Below, piece by piece: positions 8,226 through 16,961 of a stretch of DNA of 64,000 nt. The number at the start of each line of letters is the position of its first letter. The first letter of the stretch is position 1. A model generated the notes under the pieces. It did no database searches, was not told the origin of the DNA, and saw only the letters and a list, made by a program, of their open reading frames with translations. The translations under genes and the position numbers were made by a program. The stretch covers positions 1-64,000 of the forward strand of contig CAWHCB010000011.1 in the NCBI GenBank assembly GCA_963827905.1. Reading direction: 5' to 3'. The stretch is from JACXTP01 sp963827905 (GTDB taxonomy: Archaea; Thermoplasmatota; Thermoplasmata; Methanomassiliicoccales; UBA472).

Positions 8226-9530
8226 TCAGTAATCGAGCATGCCGGACTTCATCAGCTCGCGCAAGAGGACGGTGGCGTAACAGCCTTTGCCTAGCGTGAA
8301 GGACACGTCGAGCTCGCTCTCGCCGACCCTCAGCTCCAGATCCTTGTAGTGGGACAAAAGCTCGCGTCGGCTGCCTCGGGAGTTGCACTCCGGGATCTCC
8401 GGCACCTTGAAATCCTGCAGCTTCAACCCTTCAGACTCAACCACCGAGCGCTCTATCTCTCCCATCTGTCCAGTGGAGAAAACGCTGTCCTGACCGAACA
8501 GCACTCCGGAGACGAATGCCTTGCGCTCGCGCACGTGCTTCTGCACCAGGTCCAGGTTCTGGTCCGTGACCGGAACATACTTGTCATGGTCGGGAAGCCC
8601 GTTGCGGTCCGCCGGCAGGACCACATCTCCTACCAGGGGGCGGTCCAGGGGCATGCCGCGCCTCAATCGCTCGCTGAGGATGCGGTTGAACATGTACGAT
8701 TGATAGGCATGGACGAACATCATCTGCAGATTGCCAGGCAGCACGCGGATGGCGCCAACGTAGTCGCCAGGGTTACGCACCAGGTAGCCGATGACGGTGC
8801 GCTCGAAGGTCAGCTTGGACGGGAAGGTGCGTAGCGCCTCCTCGAAGTCCCTGGTCTCCTGAAGGTGACGGCGCGCCTCCTGGGCCTCCTCGTCCTCATC
8901 CTCGTTGGGGTTGCCCACGTACCACATGACCGCGCCTTCCATGTCGTTCCTGACGATCTCCCGGCCGACCAGGTGGGTGATCGGTCGCACGGAGCCGAAA
9001 CGCTGCAGGCCGAAGAAGTTGGGGAAGCCCCCCACTTGGTCCAATTGCGCCTTGGTCGCCGATGCCTCCGACCGGAGCTCCTCGCCTTGCAAGACCGTGT
9101 CCCGCACCTTGACCTGAAAACGGTTGCCCACCAGGTCGCCGATGTTCAACCGCTTGTTCGATGTGTAGACATCTTCGATGAGGACCTGGTGGATGTGCAG
9201 GTCCCTGACCGCCTGGGCATCAGCCTCCATGGTCATCAGTTGCGTGGTCACGGCCCGTTTGTCCTTGGTGCCAGCAAAATGCACCAGGTTGCGGCTTATG
9301 CCCAAAGCACGGGAGATCTGCCGCACCAGACGGTTCATCTCCCAATTGGTGGCGGTGACCTTGGCCACCACATATTTCCCCCCTTCCGCTTGCGGGGGGT
9401 GATTGGATATCTCCTCGACGACAAAATCCTCGGCATAGCGCTTCAGCCGCCCACCCACGCCGCGGGTGGCGGTGAGGAATACCTCCATCCCCAGGTCGGC
9501 CTCGCTGCCTGGGATCTCATCCTTGACCAT
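8226..9530 (-). CDS. truD: tRNA pseudouridine synthase TruD
   Basis: This is the TruD-family enzyme that makes pseudouridine 13 in tRNA. The 434-residue length is normal for archaeal members. The catalytic motif F-A-G-T-K-D-K-R-A, with the active-site Asp, is near residues 84-92. Further family motifs are R-F-Q-V-K-V-R and N-F-F-G-L-Q-R-F-G. A TruD-specific insertion domain lies in the middle. Its start is 3 bp after the rpo11 stop, so the two genes form one minus-strand operon. The gene ends a few bases from the end of the convergent TPR gene. Confidence 0.92.
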   Translation of the reverse strand: MVKDEIPGSEADLGMEVFLTATRGVGGRLKRYAEDFVVEEISNHPPQAEGGKYVVAKVTATNWEMNRLVRQISRALGISRNLVHFAGTKDKRAVTTQLMTMEADAQAVRDLHIHQVLIEDVYTSNKRLNIGDLVGNRFQVKVRDTVLQGEELRSEASATKAQLDQVGGFPNFFGLQRFGSVRPITHLVGREIVRNDMEGAVMWYVGNPNEDEDEEAQEARRHLQETRDFEEALRTFPSKLTFERTVIGYLVRNPGDYVGAIRVLPGNLQMMFVHAYQSYMFNRILSERLRRGMPLDRPLVGDVVLPADRNGLPDHDKYVPVTDQNLDLVQKHVRERKAFVSGVLFGQDSVFSTGQMGEIERSVVESEGLKLQDFKVPEIPECNSRGSRRELLSHYKDLELRVGESELDVSFTLGKGCYATVLLRELMKSGMLDY

Positions 9531-9533
9531 GGC

Positions 9534-9809
9534 TCACTTCAAGTGCTTCTCAAGGTCCTCCCTGGACTCCTTGATCTCGTTGGCCAGGGACTTGGAGGCC
9601 CGCTTGAGGGCCGTCTGGGGCTTGCCCGCCTTCACCCTGACGTACAGGGTGGGGTGCTCCAGGTGCGGGGTGCCAGCGGTGTACTTCACCTCTGAAACCT
9701 CATCGTCCTCGAGTAGGGTCTTAACCAGAGGTGATATGAGCGTCATGTCCGCGTCTTTGATCATGATCTTGATGGAGTTCTTATCCTTCTCTAAAAGCTC
9801 GATCTCCAT
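9534..9809 (-). CDS. rpo11: DNA-directed RNA polymerase subunit Rpo11 (RpoL)
   Basis: This small RNA polymerase subunit pairs with Rpo3 in the assembly platform. The protein has 91 residues. The family pattern is visible: an N-terminal strand M-E-I-E-L-L, then D-x-T-L-I-S-P-L-V-K-T-L-L-E-D, a H-P-T-L-Y-V-R strand, and a C-terminal helix rich in Lys and Glu. I take the ATG at 9809 rather than an in-frame GTG at 9818 because a TATA box (CTTATAAACT on the minus strand, 9831-9840) is about 26 bp upstream, giving a leaderless transcript. truD follows 3 bp later. Confidence 0.88.
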   Translation of the reverse strand: MEIELLEKDKNSIKIMIKDADMTLISPLVKTLLEDDEVSEVKYTAGTPHLEHPTLYVRVKAGKPQTALKRASKSLANEIKESREDLEKHLK

Positions 9810-9861
9810 GCTCGGCACCTATACCAGCCCAGTTTATAAGCGTTTTTGTTGGCTTTAGGGC

Positions 9862-11622
9862 CTACTCGTCCACCTTCTTGAGCTGGCGGCCGTACATGAG
9901 CAACAGCTCCTCGCTGGTGGTGGCCTCCCTCGGCCCCTTGTCGTCGCGGACCTTACCAGTGAATCTAGGGAATCGTATGGCCAGACCCGCATCCTTGCGC
10001 AACTTGCCGAAGGCAGCGGTATGGGTCGGGGAGACGGTTATCTCCGCCCCAAGGACCTCCAGGACCAACCCTGGCTCGAACCAGAAGTCCGCCTGCAGAT
10101 TGCTGCTCACCAGATGGTGCCGCTCCGGCACTCGGTGCCTTTCCAACCTCGTGGGCAGCTCGGCCAGCATAGCATCGTCGAAGCCGCTGCCCAGCTTGGA
10201 CACGGTCTCGAAGCGGTCCTCGGCCTCGTTGTAGGTGGCCATGAGCAATGCGCCGTAGAATCCCTTTCGTTTCCCCCGACCGGCGAAGGCGCCCACCACC
10301 ACCAGGTCGACCGTGTCGTTCATCTCCGAGCGGTACTCCTTCTTGTACTTGATCCAAAGGAATCCACGGTTCCCGGCGCGATACTGCGACTCAGTGCCGA
10401 TGGATTTGGCCATGAGCCCCTCGCAACCGTCCCGCAATGCCTCCATGAAGAAGGCCTGCACGCCAGCCTCATCATCGAGGACTCGCATCTCCGAGAGCCT
10501 GACCCCCTCGCCCGTCTCCACGCAGGACTGCAGGGCCGAGCGGCGCCTCAGGTAGGGCGCCTCCGTCATGTCCTGTCCATCCAGGAACAGGAGGTCGAAG
10601 AGGCAGAGCCGGACCGGGTAGTCCTCCATGGCCTCCTCCAGCCCATGCTTGCGCCCGCGACGGTGCGAGACCTCCTGGAACGGAAGGAACTCGCCGGTGT
10701 TGAGGTCCACCGGGACGCACTCGCCCTCCATGATGGCGGTCGTCCCCTTGAAGGCTGCGCTCAGGGACCGCACCACGTCCGGGAACTGGCCGGTAAGGTC
10801 CTCAAGGCGCCGGGAGTAGAGCGTGCATTTGCCCCCTCCGATGTGCGCCTGTACCCTGACGCCGTCGTACTTGTACTCGAAGGCGCAGCTCCCTCCCATA
10901 CGTTCCAAGATCTCCACCGGGGAGGACATCCTCTCAGCCAGCATCACTCGGATGGGGTTCCCCACCGTGACATGGATATTCTTCACGCCCTCGAGCCCGG
11001 ACCGGGTCAGGACCTCCGCCACCATGCCCAGGTCGGAGGAGATGTTGAACGCCCTTTCCACGGTATCTCGCTCCTCCTTGGTGGCGAAGGCTATGGACAG
11101 GGCGTCGATCACGGTCATGGCCGCCACTCCCAGCCTCATCTTGCCAGTGACGATGCGGGAGATATACTTGGCCTCCACCGGGCTGGCATCGTTAAGGACC
11201 TCTGCCAGCTGCTTCATCTTGGTGTCCTGGGAACCACCCCCCTCCGAGACCGACACCCGCTCCAGCGCTGAGTATACTCGTTGGAAGGTGAGCGGCTCGG
11301 AGAACAAGGTGGTCTGCCTCTTGCCCTGGAAAATGCGTTCGGCCACGACACCCAGGTCCCCCTCCTTGAGCTGAAGGTCCTGGATGGCCGACTCCTTCAT
11401 GCCGGTGACGAAGGCCAGGGTGCGGAGCAGGAGCTTGTCCGCCATGCCCAGCTTCTGGGGGTAGAAATCGGGATAGAGCTGTCCTTGGGTGAGGTAGATG
11501 GCCTTGCGCAGCACCTCTGGCTCCGCCTCTCGGAAGAACTCGGCCAGTATATCGGCCATCTCAAGGCGGCTGGTGGTGGCCTCCAACCTCTCGTAGGTGT
11601 CGACCAGCACACGGAACAGCAT
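9862..11622 (-). CDS. lig: ATP-dependent DNA ligase
   Basis: Replicative DNA ligase that seals nicks in duplex DNA through an adenylated lysine. The 586-residue protein has an N-terminal DNA-binding domain (starting M-L-F-R-V-L-V-D-T-Y-E), a nucleotidyltransferase domain with the active-site motif E-Y-K-Y-D-G-V-R near residue 250, and a C-terminal OB domain. An in-frame GTG lies 6 bp upstream (11628). I prefer the ATG at 11622 because a TATA box (11641-11652) then lies about 25 bp away and the N-terminus matches other archaeal ligases. The helicase gene just upstream has the same orientation. Confidence 0.93.
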   Translation of the reverse strand: MLFRVLVDTYERLEATTSRLEMADILAEFFREAEPEVLRKAIYLTQGQLYPDFYPQKLGMADKLLLRTLAFVTGMKESAIQDLQLKEGDLGVVAERIFQGKRQTTLFSEPLTFQRVYSALERVSVSEGGGSQDTKMKQLAEVLNDASPVEAKYISRIVTGKMRLGVAAMTVIDALSIAFATKEERDTVERAFNISSDLGMVAEVLTRSGLEGVKNIHVTVGNPIRVMLAERMSSPVEILERMGGSCAFEYKYDGVRVQAHIGGGKCTLYSRRLEDLTGQFPDVVRSLSAAFKGTTAIMEGECVPVDLNTGEFLPFQEVSHRRGRKHGLEEAMEDYPVRLCLFDLLFLDGQDMTEAPYLRRRSALQSCVETGEGVRLSEMRVLDDEAGVQAFFMEALRDGCEGLMAKSIGTESQYRAGNRGFLWIKYKKEYRSEMNDTVDLVVVGAFAGRGKRKGFYGALLMATYNEAEDRFETVSKLGSGFDDAMLAELPTRLERHRVPERHHLVSSNLQADFWFEPGLVLEVLGAEITVSPTHTAAFGKLRKDAGLAIRFPRFTGKVRDDKGPREATTSEELLLMYGRQLKKVDE

Positions 11623-11665
11623 GTCCACTCGAACGCCGTGCCTATAAATAAACCATACCCGACGC

Positions 11666-13252
11666 CTAGAAATCCAGCAGGCTCTTCTGGCCCTTCGCTG
11701 CGGGATGTTCCGTCCGTTCCTCCTCGGGACCGGAAGGGTTCAGCTCGTCCTTCAAGCCGAGCAGGCGTCGCTTCATCTCCTTCTCCTTGCGCACGCTGGA
11801 CCAATGGTAGGCCTGGTCGCGGGTGCCCTTGGTGAGGAAGATCACCACCTTGCCCGATGACCGACGGCCAGTACGTCCTTTGCGCTGGATGCTCCTGACC
11901 TCCGACGGCACCGGTTCATAGAACACCACCAGGTCGGTGCTTGCCACATCCAGTCCCTCCTCCCCCACAGAGGTGGCCACCAGCACGTTGAACTCGCCAT
12001 CGCGGAAGCGCTGCAGCACCCCCACCTGCTCCTTCTGCTTCTGCCCCTTCTCCCCCACCCGGTCCGTCTGACCCACCAGCTTGGCCACCCTCACCCCGTC
12101 GATGCGGGAGAGCTTGCCCGCCACCAGATCGCAGGTGTCGCGGTAATGGGTGAAGACAAGGACCTTCGAGTCGGGATGTTCGTTGACCTGCTGGCTCACC
12201 AGGCCCATCACCCTGGACAACTTGGGGTGCTCGGTGCGCATGGACTGGGCCATGGTCCGCACCGCCTTGAACTGCTCCGTCTCCACCACGGCACGGGCCG
12301 CCTTGCTCGATTGGTCCGATTCCGCCTCGGCCTGAAGGCGGTCCAGATAAGCCGAGAGGGCGCTGGCCCCTTGCGTCTCGCCCAACCCGATGGCATGCTC
12401 CACCTTGATGGCCATGGCATTGACGCTCAAGGCGCGGTAGAGCCTCTTGTTCCTCTCCCCCGCTTTCAGCCGGGCTTGCAGCGTGCTTCCCAAGGCCAAC
12501 AGGTCTTTGGTGCTAATGCGGTCACTGTCTTGCAGCATGCCCATGGCCACCAGCTCCCGGAGGCATTCCTCATAGAGAGAGCCTAGGACGGTGGTGGCGC
12601 GGCGCAGCTCGGGCGGCAGGTCCACCTCGATGAACTGGATATGCACGTCTTGGACGTACTTGATCACATCGGGGTCGTGCTCGGTGCGCACCTCGATGTT
12701 CTCGATACCGAGGTTCTGGCACACCTCCTTGACCTTCTCCCGTTGGCTGCCGGGGGAGGCGGTCATGCCCAGTACCAAGTGGCCCAAGGGCTTGTACTGC
12801 TCAGCCACCGCCACGTAGGCATAGTTGCCCACCGCCCGGTGCGCCTCGTCGAAGACGATCAGCTGCACTTGGTCAAGCGGCACCCTTTCCTGCTTCAGGT
12901 CGTTAGCGACCACCTGGGGCGTGCTCACGATGACGTCGTTCTCCTTCCAGAGCAGTTCCCGGTCCTCCGGGTCGACGTTACCGGTCATGACCGCCACACT
13001 GTTTCTTGTGAGCAGGTCGCTCAGGAAACGACTGTGCTGCTCCACCAGTGGTTTGGTGGGAGCAAGAAGCAATATCTTGCCTCCTGACCGGCTCAAAGTC
13101 TCCGCTATGACCAACAATGCCACCACGGTCTTCCCCATGCCAGTCGGAAGGACGACCAGCGTGGATCTCTCCATCGCGGAGCGTGCTACCGAGGTCTGGT
13201 ACTCCCTCTCCTCGACGCTGTCCTTCTTTATCAGTGGGTGGTCGATGAACAC
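11666..13252 (-). CDS. hef: Hef/FANCM-type helicase without nuclease domain
   Basis: Superfamily 2 helicase that would act on stalled forks and branched DNA. Visible motifs are P-T-G-M-G-K-T (Walker A, near residue 36), F-D-E-A-H-R-A (motif II), T-A-S-P-G-S (motif III), and a C-terminal helicase half with V-A-T-S-V-G-E-E-G-L-D and Q-R-K-G-R-T-G-R. The Hef-specific thumb insert lies between the halves. The protein stops at 528 residues, without the XPF-like nuclease domain of the longer Hef proteins. Its last residues, Q-K-S-L-L-D-F, form a PCNA-interacting (PIP) box. The start is a GTG, about 28 bp from a T-rich TATA-like element. Confidence 0.85.
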   Translation of the reverse strand: MFIDHPLIKKDSVEEREYQTSVARSAMERSTLVVLPTGMGKTVVALLVIAETLSRSGGKILLLAPTKPLVEQHSRFLSDLLTRNSVAVMTGNVDPEDRELLWKENDVIVSTPQVVANDLKQERVPLDQVQLIVFDEAHRAVGNYAYVAVAEQYKPLGHLVLGMTASPGSQREKVKEVCQNLGIENIEVRTEHDPDVIKYVQDVHIQFIEVDLPPELRRATTVLGSLYEECLRELVAMGMLQDSDRISTKDLLALGSTLQARLKAGERNKRLYRALSVNAMAIKVEHAIGLGETQGASALSAYLDRLQAEAESDQSSKAARAVVETEQFKAVRTMAQSMRTEHPKLSRVMGLVSQQVNEHPDSKVLVFTHYRDTCDLVAGKLSRIDGVRVAKLVGQTDRVGEKGQKQKEQVGVLQRFRDGEFNVLVATSVGEEGLDVASTDLVVFYEPVPSEVRSIQRKGRTGRRSSGKVVIFLTKGTRDQAYHWSSVRKEKEMKRRLLGLKDELNPSGPEEERTEHPAAKGQKSLLDF

Positions 13253-13308
13253 TGAGCGGGATATGTCCTGGTAGCTAAAAAAATGGATGGATTAAGGGAT
13301 TGAGGGGT

Positions 13309-13629
13309 TTAGTGGCATCCGCCGCCGCAGGAGCTGCAGGACGACACGTTTGGGTTGTGCACGATCAGACCGGAGCCGTAGGGGGTCTCCACGAAGTCGA
13401 CGGTGCAGGTGTCCAGGACTTCCTTGGTCTCGTTGTCGTAGTATAGTGCGAAACCATCGTCCTGCTGTTCCAGGTCCCCATCCTTCTTGCCCTGTTGGAA
13501 GGTCATGCCGAATTGAGGCCCAGAGCAGCCCATGCCGGAAAGGTAGATCTTGATGCCGTAGCCTTGCTTGCCGTTCTTGGCGATCAGATCGTTGATGTAC
13601 TTGGATGCCTCTGGTGTGACTTCTACCAT
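13309..13629 (-). CDS. IscA/HesB-like iron-sulfur protein
   Basis: A 106-residue protein of the HesB/IscA/ErpA fold, which binds or delivers Fe-S clusters. It has the motif G-M-G-C-S-G-P-Q-F-G-M with one conserved cysteine and ends in a cysteine-rich tail, C-S-S-C-G-G-G-C-H. The short HesB-like subfamily in some archaea and anaerobic bacteria has this layout. An upstream in-frame TTG (13653) exists, but ATG 13629 has a GGTGA ribosome-binding site 8 nt before it. A TATA element (TTATTTAAATAA, 13664-13675) would start transcription downstream of that TTG. The exact partner is unknown. Confidence 0.75.
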   Translation of the reverse strand: MVEVTPEASKYINDLIAKNGKQGYGIKIYLSGMGCSGPQFGMTFQQGKKDGDLEQQDDGFALYYDNETKEVLDTCTVDFVETPYGSGLIVHNPNVSSCSSCGGGCH

Positions 13630-13737
13630 TTGAGTTTCACCTAAGGCGTTCAAAATACCATCCCTTATTTAAATAATTCCAACGTTCCTGACGCCGATAT
13701 GTGCCATCTTTCTTGATTGGCACAATTCTTTCACAAT

Positions 13738-13748
13738 ACTTTTTATGG
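13738..13748 (+). promoter_or_regulatory. TATA box of the GNAT gene
   Basis: TACTTTTTATG lies about 27 bp before ATG 13771. It supports a leaderless start and rules out the longer reading from 13717. Confidence 0.45.
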
Positions 13749-13770
13749 GGCAAAAGGCTCCCTCGCCCAG

Positions 13771-14211
13771 ATGACCACCTTCCGTCCGGTGCTACGCGCC
13801 GACCTGCCTGTCCTGTTGCAAATGAGCAGGGAGAACATGTCCTCCATCATACGATCCTCCTGGGGCATGCAATGGCAGGACGAACCGGTGCTGGAATGGC
13901 TCACCGACAAGTCCATGGTCACAGAGGTGGCGGAGAGCGACGGCGAGGTGGTAGGGTATTATTGTTTGGAGATGGCGGACCGCTACCTGTTCATCACCTC
14001 CATCCAAGTGGGCCGTTCTCATCAAGGGCAGGGGCTGGGGGGAACGATGATGGAACGCATTGAGGACCTGGCGCGGGAGAGGGGATTGGAAGGGGTGGAA
14101 CTGTGCGTACAGGAGACCAACCAAAGAGCCCGCACATTCTACTTGGAGTTAGGTTACCAACCGATCTGGCGCAAGGGCAGCAATGTCATGATGAGGAAAC
14201 GGTTGCCTTGA
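13771..14211 (+). CDS. GNAT-family N-acetyltransferase
   Basis: A 146-residue acetyl-CoA-dependent acyltransferase. The core acetyl-CoA-binding motif is I-Q-V-G-R-S-H-Q-G-Q-G-L-G (R/Q-x-x-G-x-G/A type) near residues 78-90. It is preceded by an acidic beta strand and followed by a helix and the Y-L-E-L-G-Y motif typical of RimI-like enzymes. The substrate cannot be read from the sequence; an N-terminal protein acetyltransferase is one possibility. The start was chosen from the TATA box about 27 bp upstream. Confidence 0.78.
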   Translation: MTTFRPVLRADLPVLLQMSRENMSSIIRSSWGMQWQDEPVLEWLTDKSMVTEVAESDGEVVGYYCLEMADRYLFITSIQVGRSHQGQGLGGTMMERIEDLARERGLEGVELCVQETNQRARTFYLELGYQPIWRKGSNVMMRKRLP

Positions 14212-14245
14212 CGGGGCGAAAGAGATATCCATAAGCTCGGACTTC

Positions 14246-14749
14246 ATGGGCCGAGGGATCTCTCTGAGGCCTTGGTCGTTCTTACCTTCGGTCATCTTCG
14301 TTCTGATGTTATTGAGCATACCATTCGTGACCGCGGTGGACCAATCTGACCCGACCGTGCCCCAGGAGCTGAGCGGCAAGGCTGGCATCGAACACATCGA
14401 CCTGACCTGGTTCCAACCGGTCCAGGGCGCTTCGGGTCTGGAGAACTATTCGGTATACCGAGGCTCTGGACCTGAGGACATGGAGAGGATCGACAATGTC
14501 ACCGCCAACCTGACCGCCTATCACGATGGCGACCTGGTGGAGGGCACGACCTACTTCTATTTTGTAACATCATGGTACAACGGAACGGAGAGCGCTCCAA
14601 GCAATGCGTTGGCGATCACCACCGGGACCGAGCCCGAGAGGGAAAACCTCGCTACCATCGGCGTTGTCCTCGCCATCGTTATCTCGGCCATCGCCTTGCA
14701 GATCGCCATCGTAGCCATTTGGGTGCTCATTCGCAAGCCCTCCAAGTGA
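14246..14749 (+). CDS. Membrane-anchored fibronectin type III protein
   Basis: A 167-residue protein with an N-terminal signal peptide or anchor (hydrophobic residues 12-30), one extracellular fibronectin type III domain (about residues 38-128, with I-D-L-T-W, Y-S-V-Y-R-G and Y-F-Y-F-V-T-S strands), and one C-terminal transmembrane helix (about 135-160) ending in R-K-P-S-K. The topology suggests an extracytoplasmic domain held at the membrane. No function can be assigned from the context: a GNAT gene lies upstream and a Fur-family regulator downstream. Confidence 0.65.
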   Translation: MGRGISLRPWSFLPSVIFVLMLLSIPFVTAVDQSDPTVPQELSGKAGIEHIDLTWFQPVQGASGLENYSVYRGSGPEDMERIDNVTANLTAYHDGDLVEGTTYFYFVTSWYNGTESAPSNALAITTGTEPERENLATIGVVLAIVISAIALQIAIVAIWVLIRKPSK

Positions 14750-14828
14750 GGGAACGCCACATTCTTTGATCGACGTTCGGCGACCATGGGTATCTATCCA
14801 GCATCCATCCATGATATTTTGAAATAGT

Positions 14829-14847
14829 AGTAATGATAATTATTACT
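14829..14847. promoter_or_regulatory. Fur-type operator overlapping the regulator's start codon
   Basis: The 19-bp inverted repeat AGTAAT-GATAATT-ATTACT has perfect 6-bp arms and contains GATAATTATTA, close to the Fur-box core. It covers the ATG at 14833 and lies just downstream of a TATA-like GATATTTT. This is where a repressor would block the start of transcription. Autoregulation of the fur-cbiMNQO operon is inferred. Confidence 0.55.
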
Positions 14848-15240
14848 GATAATTTGCTTAAGAAGGGCACACGCTGGACCAAGCAGATCAAGGTCGTCAT
14901 CGATATCGTGTACGAGAGCGACCGTCCGCTCAGCGCCGATGAGATATACCGTAAGGCCAGGCGAAAGATGCCCAACATCAGCCTCGGGACCATCTATCGT
15001 AACCTCAACAAGCTGGTGGATGAAGGGTTGGTCTCGGAGACGCAGAACAACGGAATCGCAACCTTCTGCCGCCATCCTTTTCCCAACGCGACCTTCGAAT
15101 GCGAACAATGCCATCGACTGATCAGCGTGCCGGTGGAGCTGAACATCCTGGACCTGTCCCGCCAATCCGGTTTCAAGGTGGAGAGATGGTCGCTCCATCT
15201 GAGCGGGGTGTGCAAGGAGTGTGAGCAGAAGTGCACATAA
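14833..15240 (+). CDS. Fur-family metal-responsive regulator
   Basis: A 135-residue Fur/Zur/Nur/PerR-type repressor. The winged-helix domain is visible (R-P-L-S-A-D-E-I-Y, then I-S-L-G-T-I-Y-R-N-L-N-K-L-V-D-E-G-L-V). It is followed by the metal site region H-P-F-P-N-A-T-F-E-C-E-Q-C-H and a second cysteine pair, C-K-E-C-E-Q-K-C, near the end, probably a structural zinc. The gene overlaps cbiM by 10 bp, so it very likely controls cobalt (or nickel) uptake rather than iron. A palindromic operator covers its own start. A TTG at 14854 is an alternative start downstream of most of the operator. Confidence 0.85.
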   Translation: MIIITDNLLKKGTRWTKQIKVVIDIVYESDRPLSADEIYRKARRKMPNISLGTIYRNLNKLVDEGLVSETQNNGIATFCRHPFPNATFECEQCHRLISVPVELNILDLSRQSGFKVERWSLHLSGVCKECEQKCT

Positions 15241-15899
15241 TGGAAGGCTTCCTGCCCCCTCTCTGGGCCGCATTCTGGTTCCTGCTCTGCATCCCCTTCT
15301 GGATCTGGGGGGCCATGAGATTGCGCAAGCTCTTCCGCGAGAGTCCTGAGCTCAAACTCACCGTCGCCATCTCCGGTGCTTTCATGTTCGTGCTCTCCTC
15401 CCTCAAGCTGCCGTCGGTCGCAGGCTCATCATCGCACCCTACTGGAACTGGACTGGCCGTGGTGCTCTCCGGACCAGGGATAACCACTATATTGGCCACC
15501 ATCGTCCTGGTGTTCCAGGCGTTGCTCCTGGCGCATGGCGGCATCACCACCCTGGGGGCAAATGTTTTCTCCATGGGCATTGCCGGCCCGTTCGTGGCCT
15601 ATGCTGTTTTCAAGGTGTTGCATAAGGCCGGGGTGAACAGCAATGCCACGGTCTTTGTGACCGCATTCCTGGCCGACATCGTGACCTATGTCGTGACCGC
15701 CTTCCAGCTTGCCCTGGCCTATCCCGGGGAAGAAGGGTTCCTGAGCTCCATGGGGGCTTTCATGGTCATCTTCGCCATCACCCAGATCCCCTTGGCGATC
15801 GTGGAGGGCATACTGGTGGTGCTGTTCTTCGACTTCCTATCCAAGCGCAGGCCTGAGCTCATCCATGAGAGCCTCAGGGCGGCGGAGGCGGAGCCATGA
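15231..15899 (+). CDS. cbiM: Cobalt ECF transporter substrate-binding subunit CbiM
   Basis: Integral membrane S-component of the cobalt energy-coupling-factor importer. The protein begins M-H-I-M-E-G-F-L-P; the N-terminal Met-His forms the metal site in this family, so the start is firm. Several hydrophobic helices and the motif L-A-H-G-G-I-T-T-L-G-A-N-V-F-S-M-G are diagnostic. The length of 222 residues is normal. It overlaps the regulator upstream and cbiN downstream. Confidence 0.93.
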   Translation: MHIMEGFLPPLWAAFWFLLCIPFWIWGAMRLRKLFRESPELKLTVAISGAFMFVLSSLKLPSVAGSSSHPTGTGLAVVLSGPGITTILATIVLVFQALLLAHGGITTLGANVFSMGIAGPFVAYAVFKVLHKAGVNSNATVFVTAFLADIVTYVVTAFQLALAYPGEEGFLSSMGAFMVIFAITQIPLAIVEGILVVLFFDFLSKRRPELIHESLRAAEAEP

Positions 15900-16168
15900 G
15901 GAGGTCCTGGTGGTACGTGCTCGCCATTGCGGCGGTCGGCCTGATACTCATCGTCCCCATGATAATGTACCAAGGGGAGGAAATGCAAGGCGCGGACGAC
16001 GCTGGCTCCGACCAGACCGGGGCTGACCCCTGGTTCGAGAACGTCTTCAGCCCTCCCGAGGGGTCGGAACCCATCCTCTTCGCCTTGGTCGCGATCGCTG
16101 GCATGCTGGTCATCGTCTATATTGTGTACCGTACCAGGAAAAAAACTCGCGATGGGGGCGAACGCTGA
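15896..16168 (+). CDS. cbiN: Cobalt transport accessory protein CbiN
   Basis: A 90-residue protein with two transmembrane helices (about residues 6-24 and 58-80) flanking a short acidic extracytoplasmic loop (D-P-W-F-E-N-V-F-S-P-P-E-G-S-E-P). This is the standard CbiN layout. It assists CbiM in metal loading. It overlaps cbiM by 4 bp and shares a base with the cbiQ start. Confidence 0.88.
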   Translation: MRRSWWYVLAIAAVGLILIVPMIMYQGEEMQGADDAGSDQTGADPWFENVFSPPEGSEPILFALVAIAGMLVIVYIVYRTRKKTRDGGER

Positions 16169-16956
16169 TGTTCGCGATAGATGAGCTGGCCTACCAATCC
16201 CCCATGAAGGAATGGCCGCCCCTGGGCAAGTTCCTCCTCGCCCTGTCGCTCCTGTTGGTCTCACTTTTCTCGAATACCGTGTTTGTCCCATTGACGGTCC
16301 TAGCCATCGGGTCTTTGATGCTTTTCTATTCCACACAATTCCGGTTCCCCCGGGTGATCGCATTGGTTTTGTTGGAGGGTATAGCCATCATTGTTATCGG
16401 ATGTGTGATCATCGCCTTCGTCACCCCAGGGGGCGAGACGGTTTTCAGCATGACCTTCCTGGGATGGGAGATGACCGTCTCCGCTGACGGTTTGAACCTG
16501 GCCGTCCTGGTGCTCACCCGTGCTTTGGCGGGGATCACGGTCATGCTCGCCTTCGCCACCAGCACACCCATTCCCCACCTGGCCTTGGCATTACGCCAGC
16601 TACATATGCCCAAGGAGATCATCGAGCTCACAGTGCTGGTCTACCGTTATTCCTTCCTCCTCCTGGAACAGCTTGACACGATGTACATAGCGGCCACCTC
16701 CCGACTGGGCTTTCGAGGAGTGAGGAGGAAGATGAGCACATCGGCCAAGTTGGCCGTGGGTTTGTTCACCCGCTCCATCGATATAGCGGAGAGGTCGCAG
16801 GTGGCTCTTCACTGCCGCAACTTCCGTGGCGACTTCCCCACCTATCGGCAACCGGCACGGCTCACCGCGGCCTGGGTGGCATTTCCACTGCTAGTGGGCG
16901 GAGCGTTGTACGTGTGGGGTATCTGGATGGGTCAGAATTTGACCTTAGGGTGGTGA
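16168..16956 (+). CDS. cbiQ: Cobalt ECF transporter transmembrane (T) subunit CbiQ
   Basis: A 262-residue T-component that couples the ATPase to CbiM. It has four to six hydrophobic segments and the cytoplasmic coupling region around residues 160-215 (R-L-G-F-R-G-V-R-R-K, then the second Ala-Arg-Ser-type helix with I-A-E-R-S-Q-V-A-L-H-C-R). It starts within the cbiN stop and is followed at once by cbiO. Confidence 0.88.
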   Translation: MFAIDELAYQSPMKEWPPLGKFLLALSLLLVSLFSNTVFVPLTVLAIGSLMLFYSTQFRFPRVIALVLLEGIAIIVIGCVIIAFVTPGGETVFSMTFLGWEMTVSADGLNLAVLVLTRALAGITVMLAFATSTPIPHLALALRQLHMPKEIIELTVLVYRYSFLLLEQLDTMYIAATSRLGFRGVRRKMSTSAKLAVGLFTRSIDIAERSQVALHCRNFRGDFPTYRQPARLTAAWVAFPLLVGGALYVWGIWMGQNLTLGW

Positions 16957-16961
16957 CGCAC

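Noticed and set aside
10021..11271. Long plus-strand ORF (416 codons) opposite the DNA ligase
   Set aside because: It is antisense to a clear ligase with intact motifs, its composition is His/Gly/Leu-rich as expected of a shadow frame, and it has no recognisable domain.
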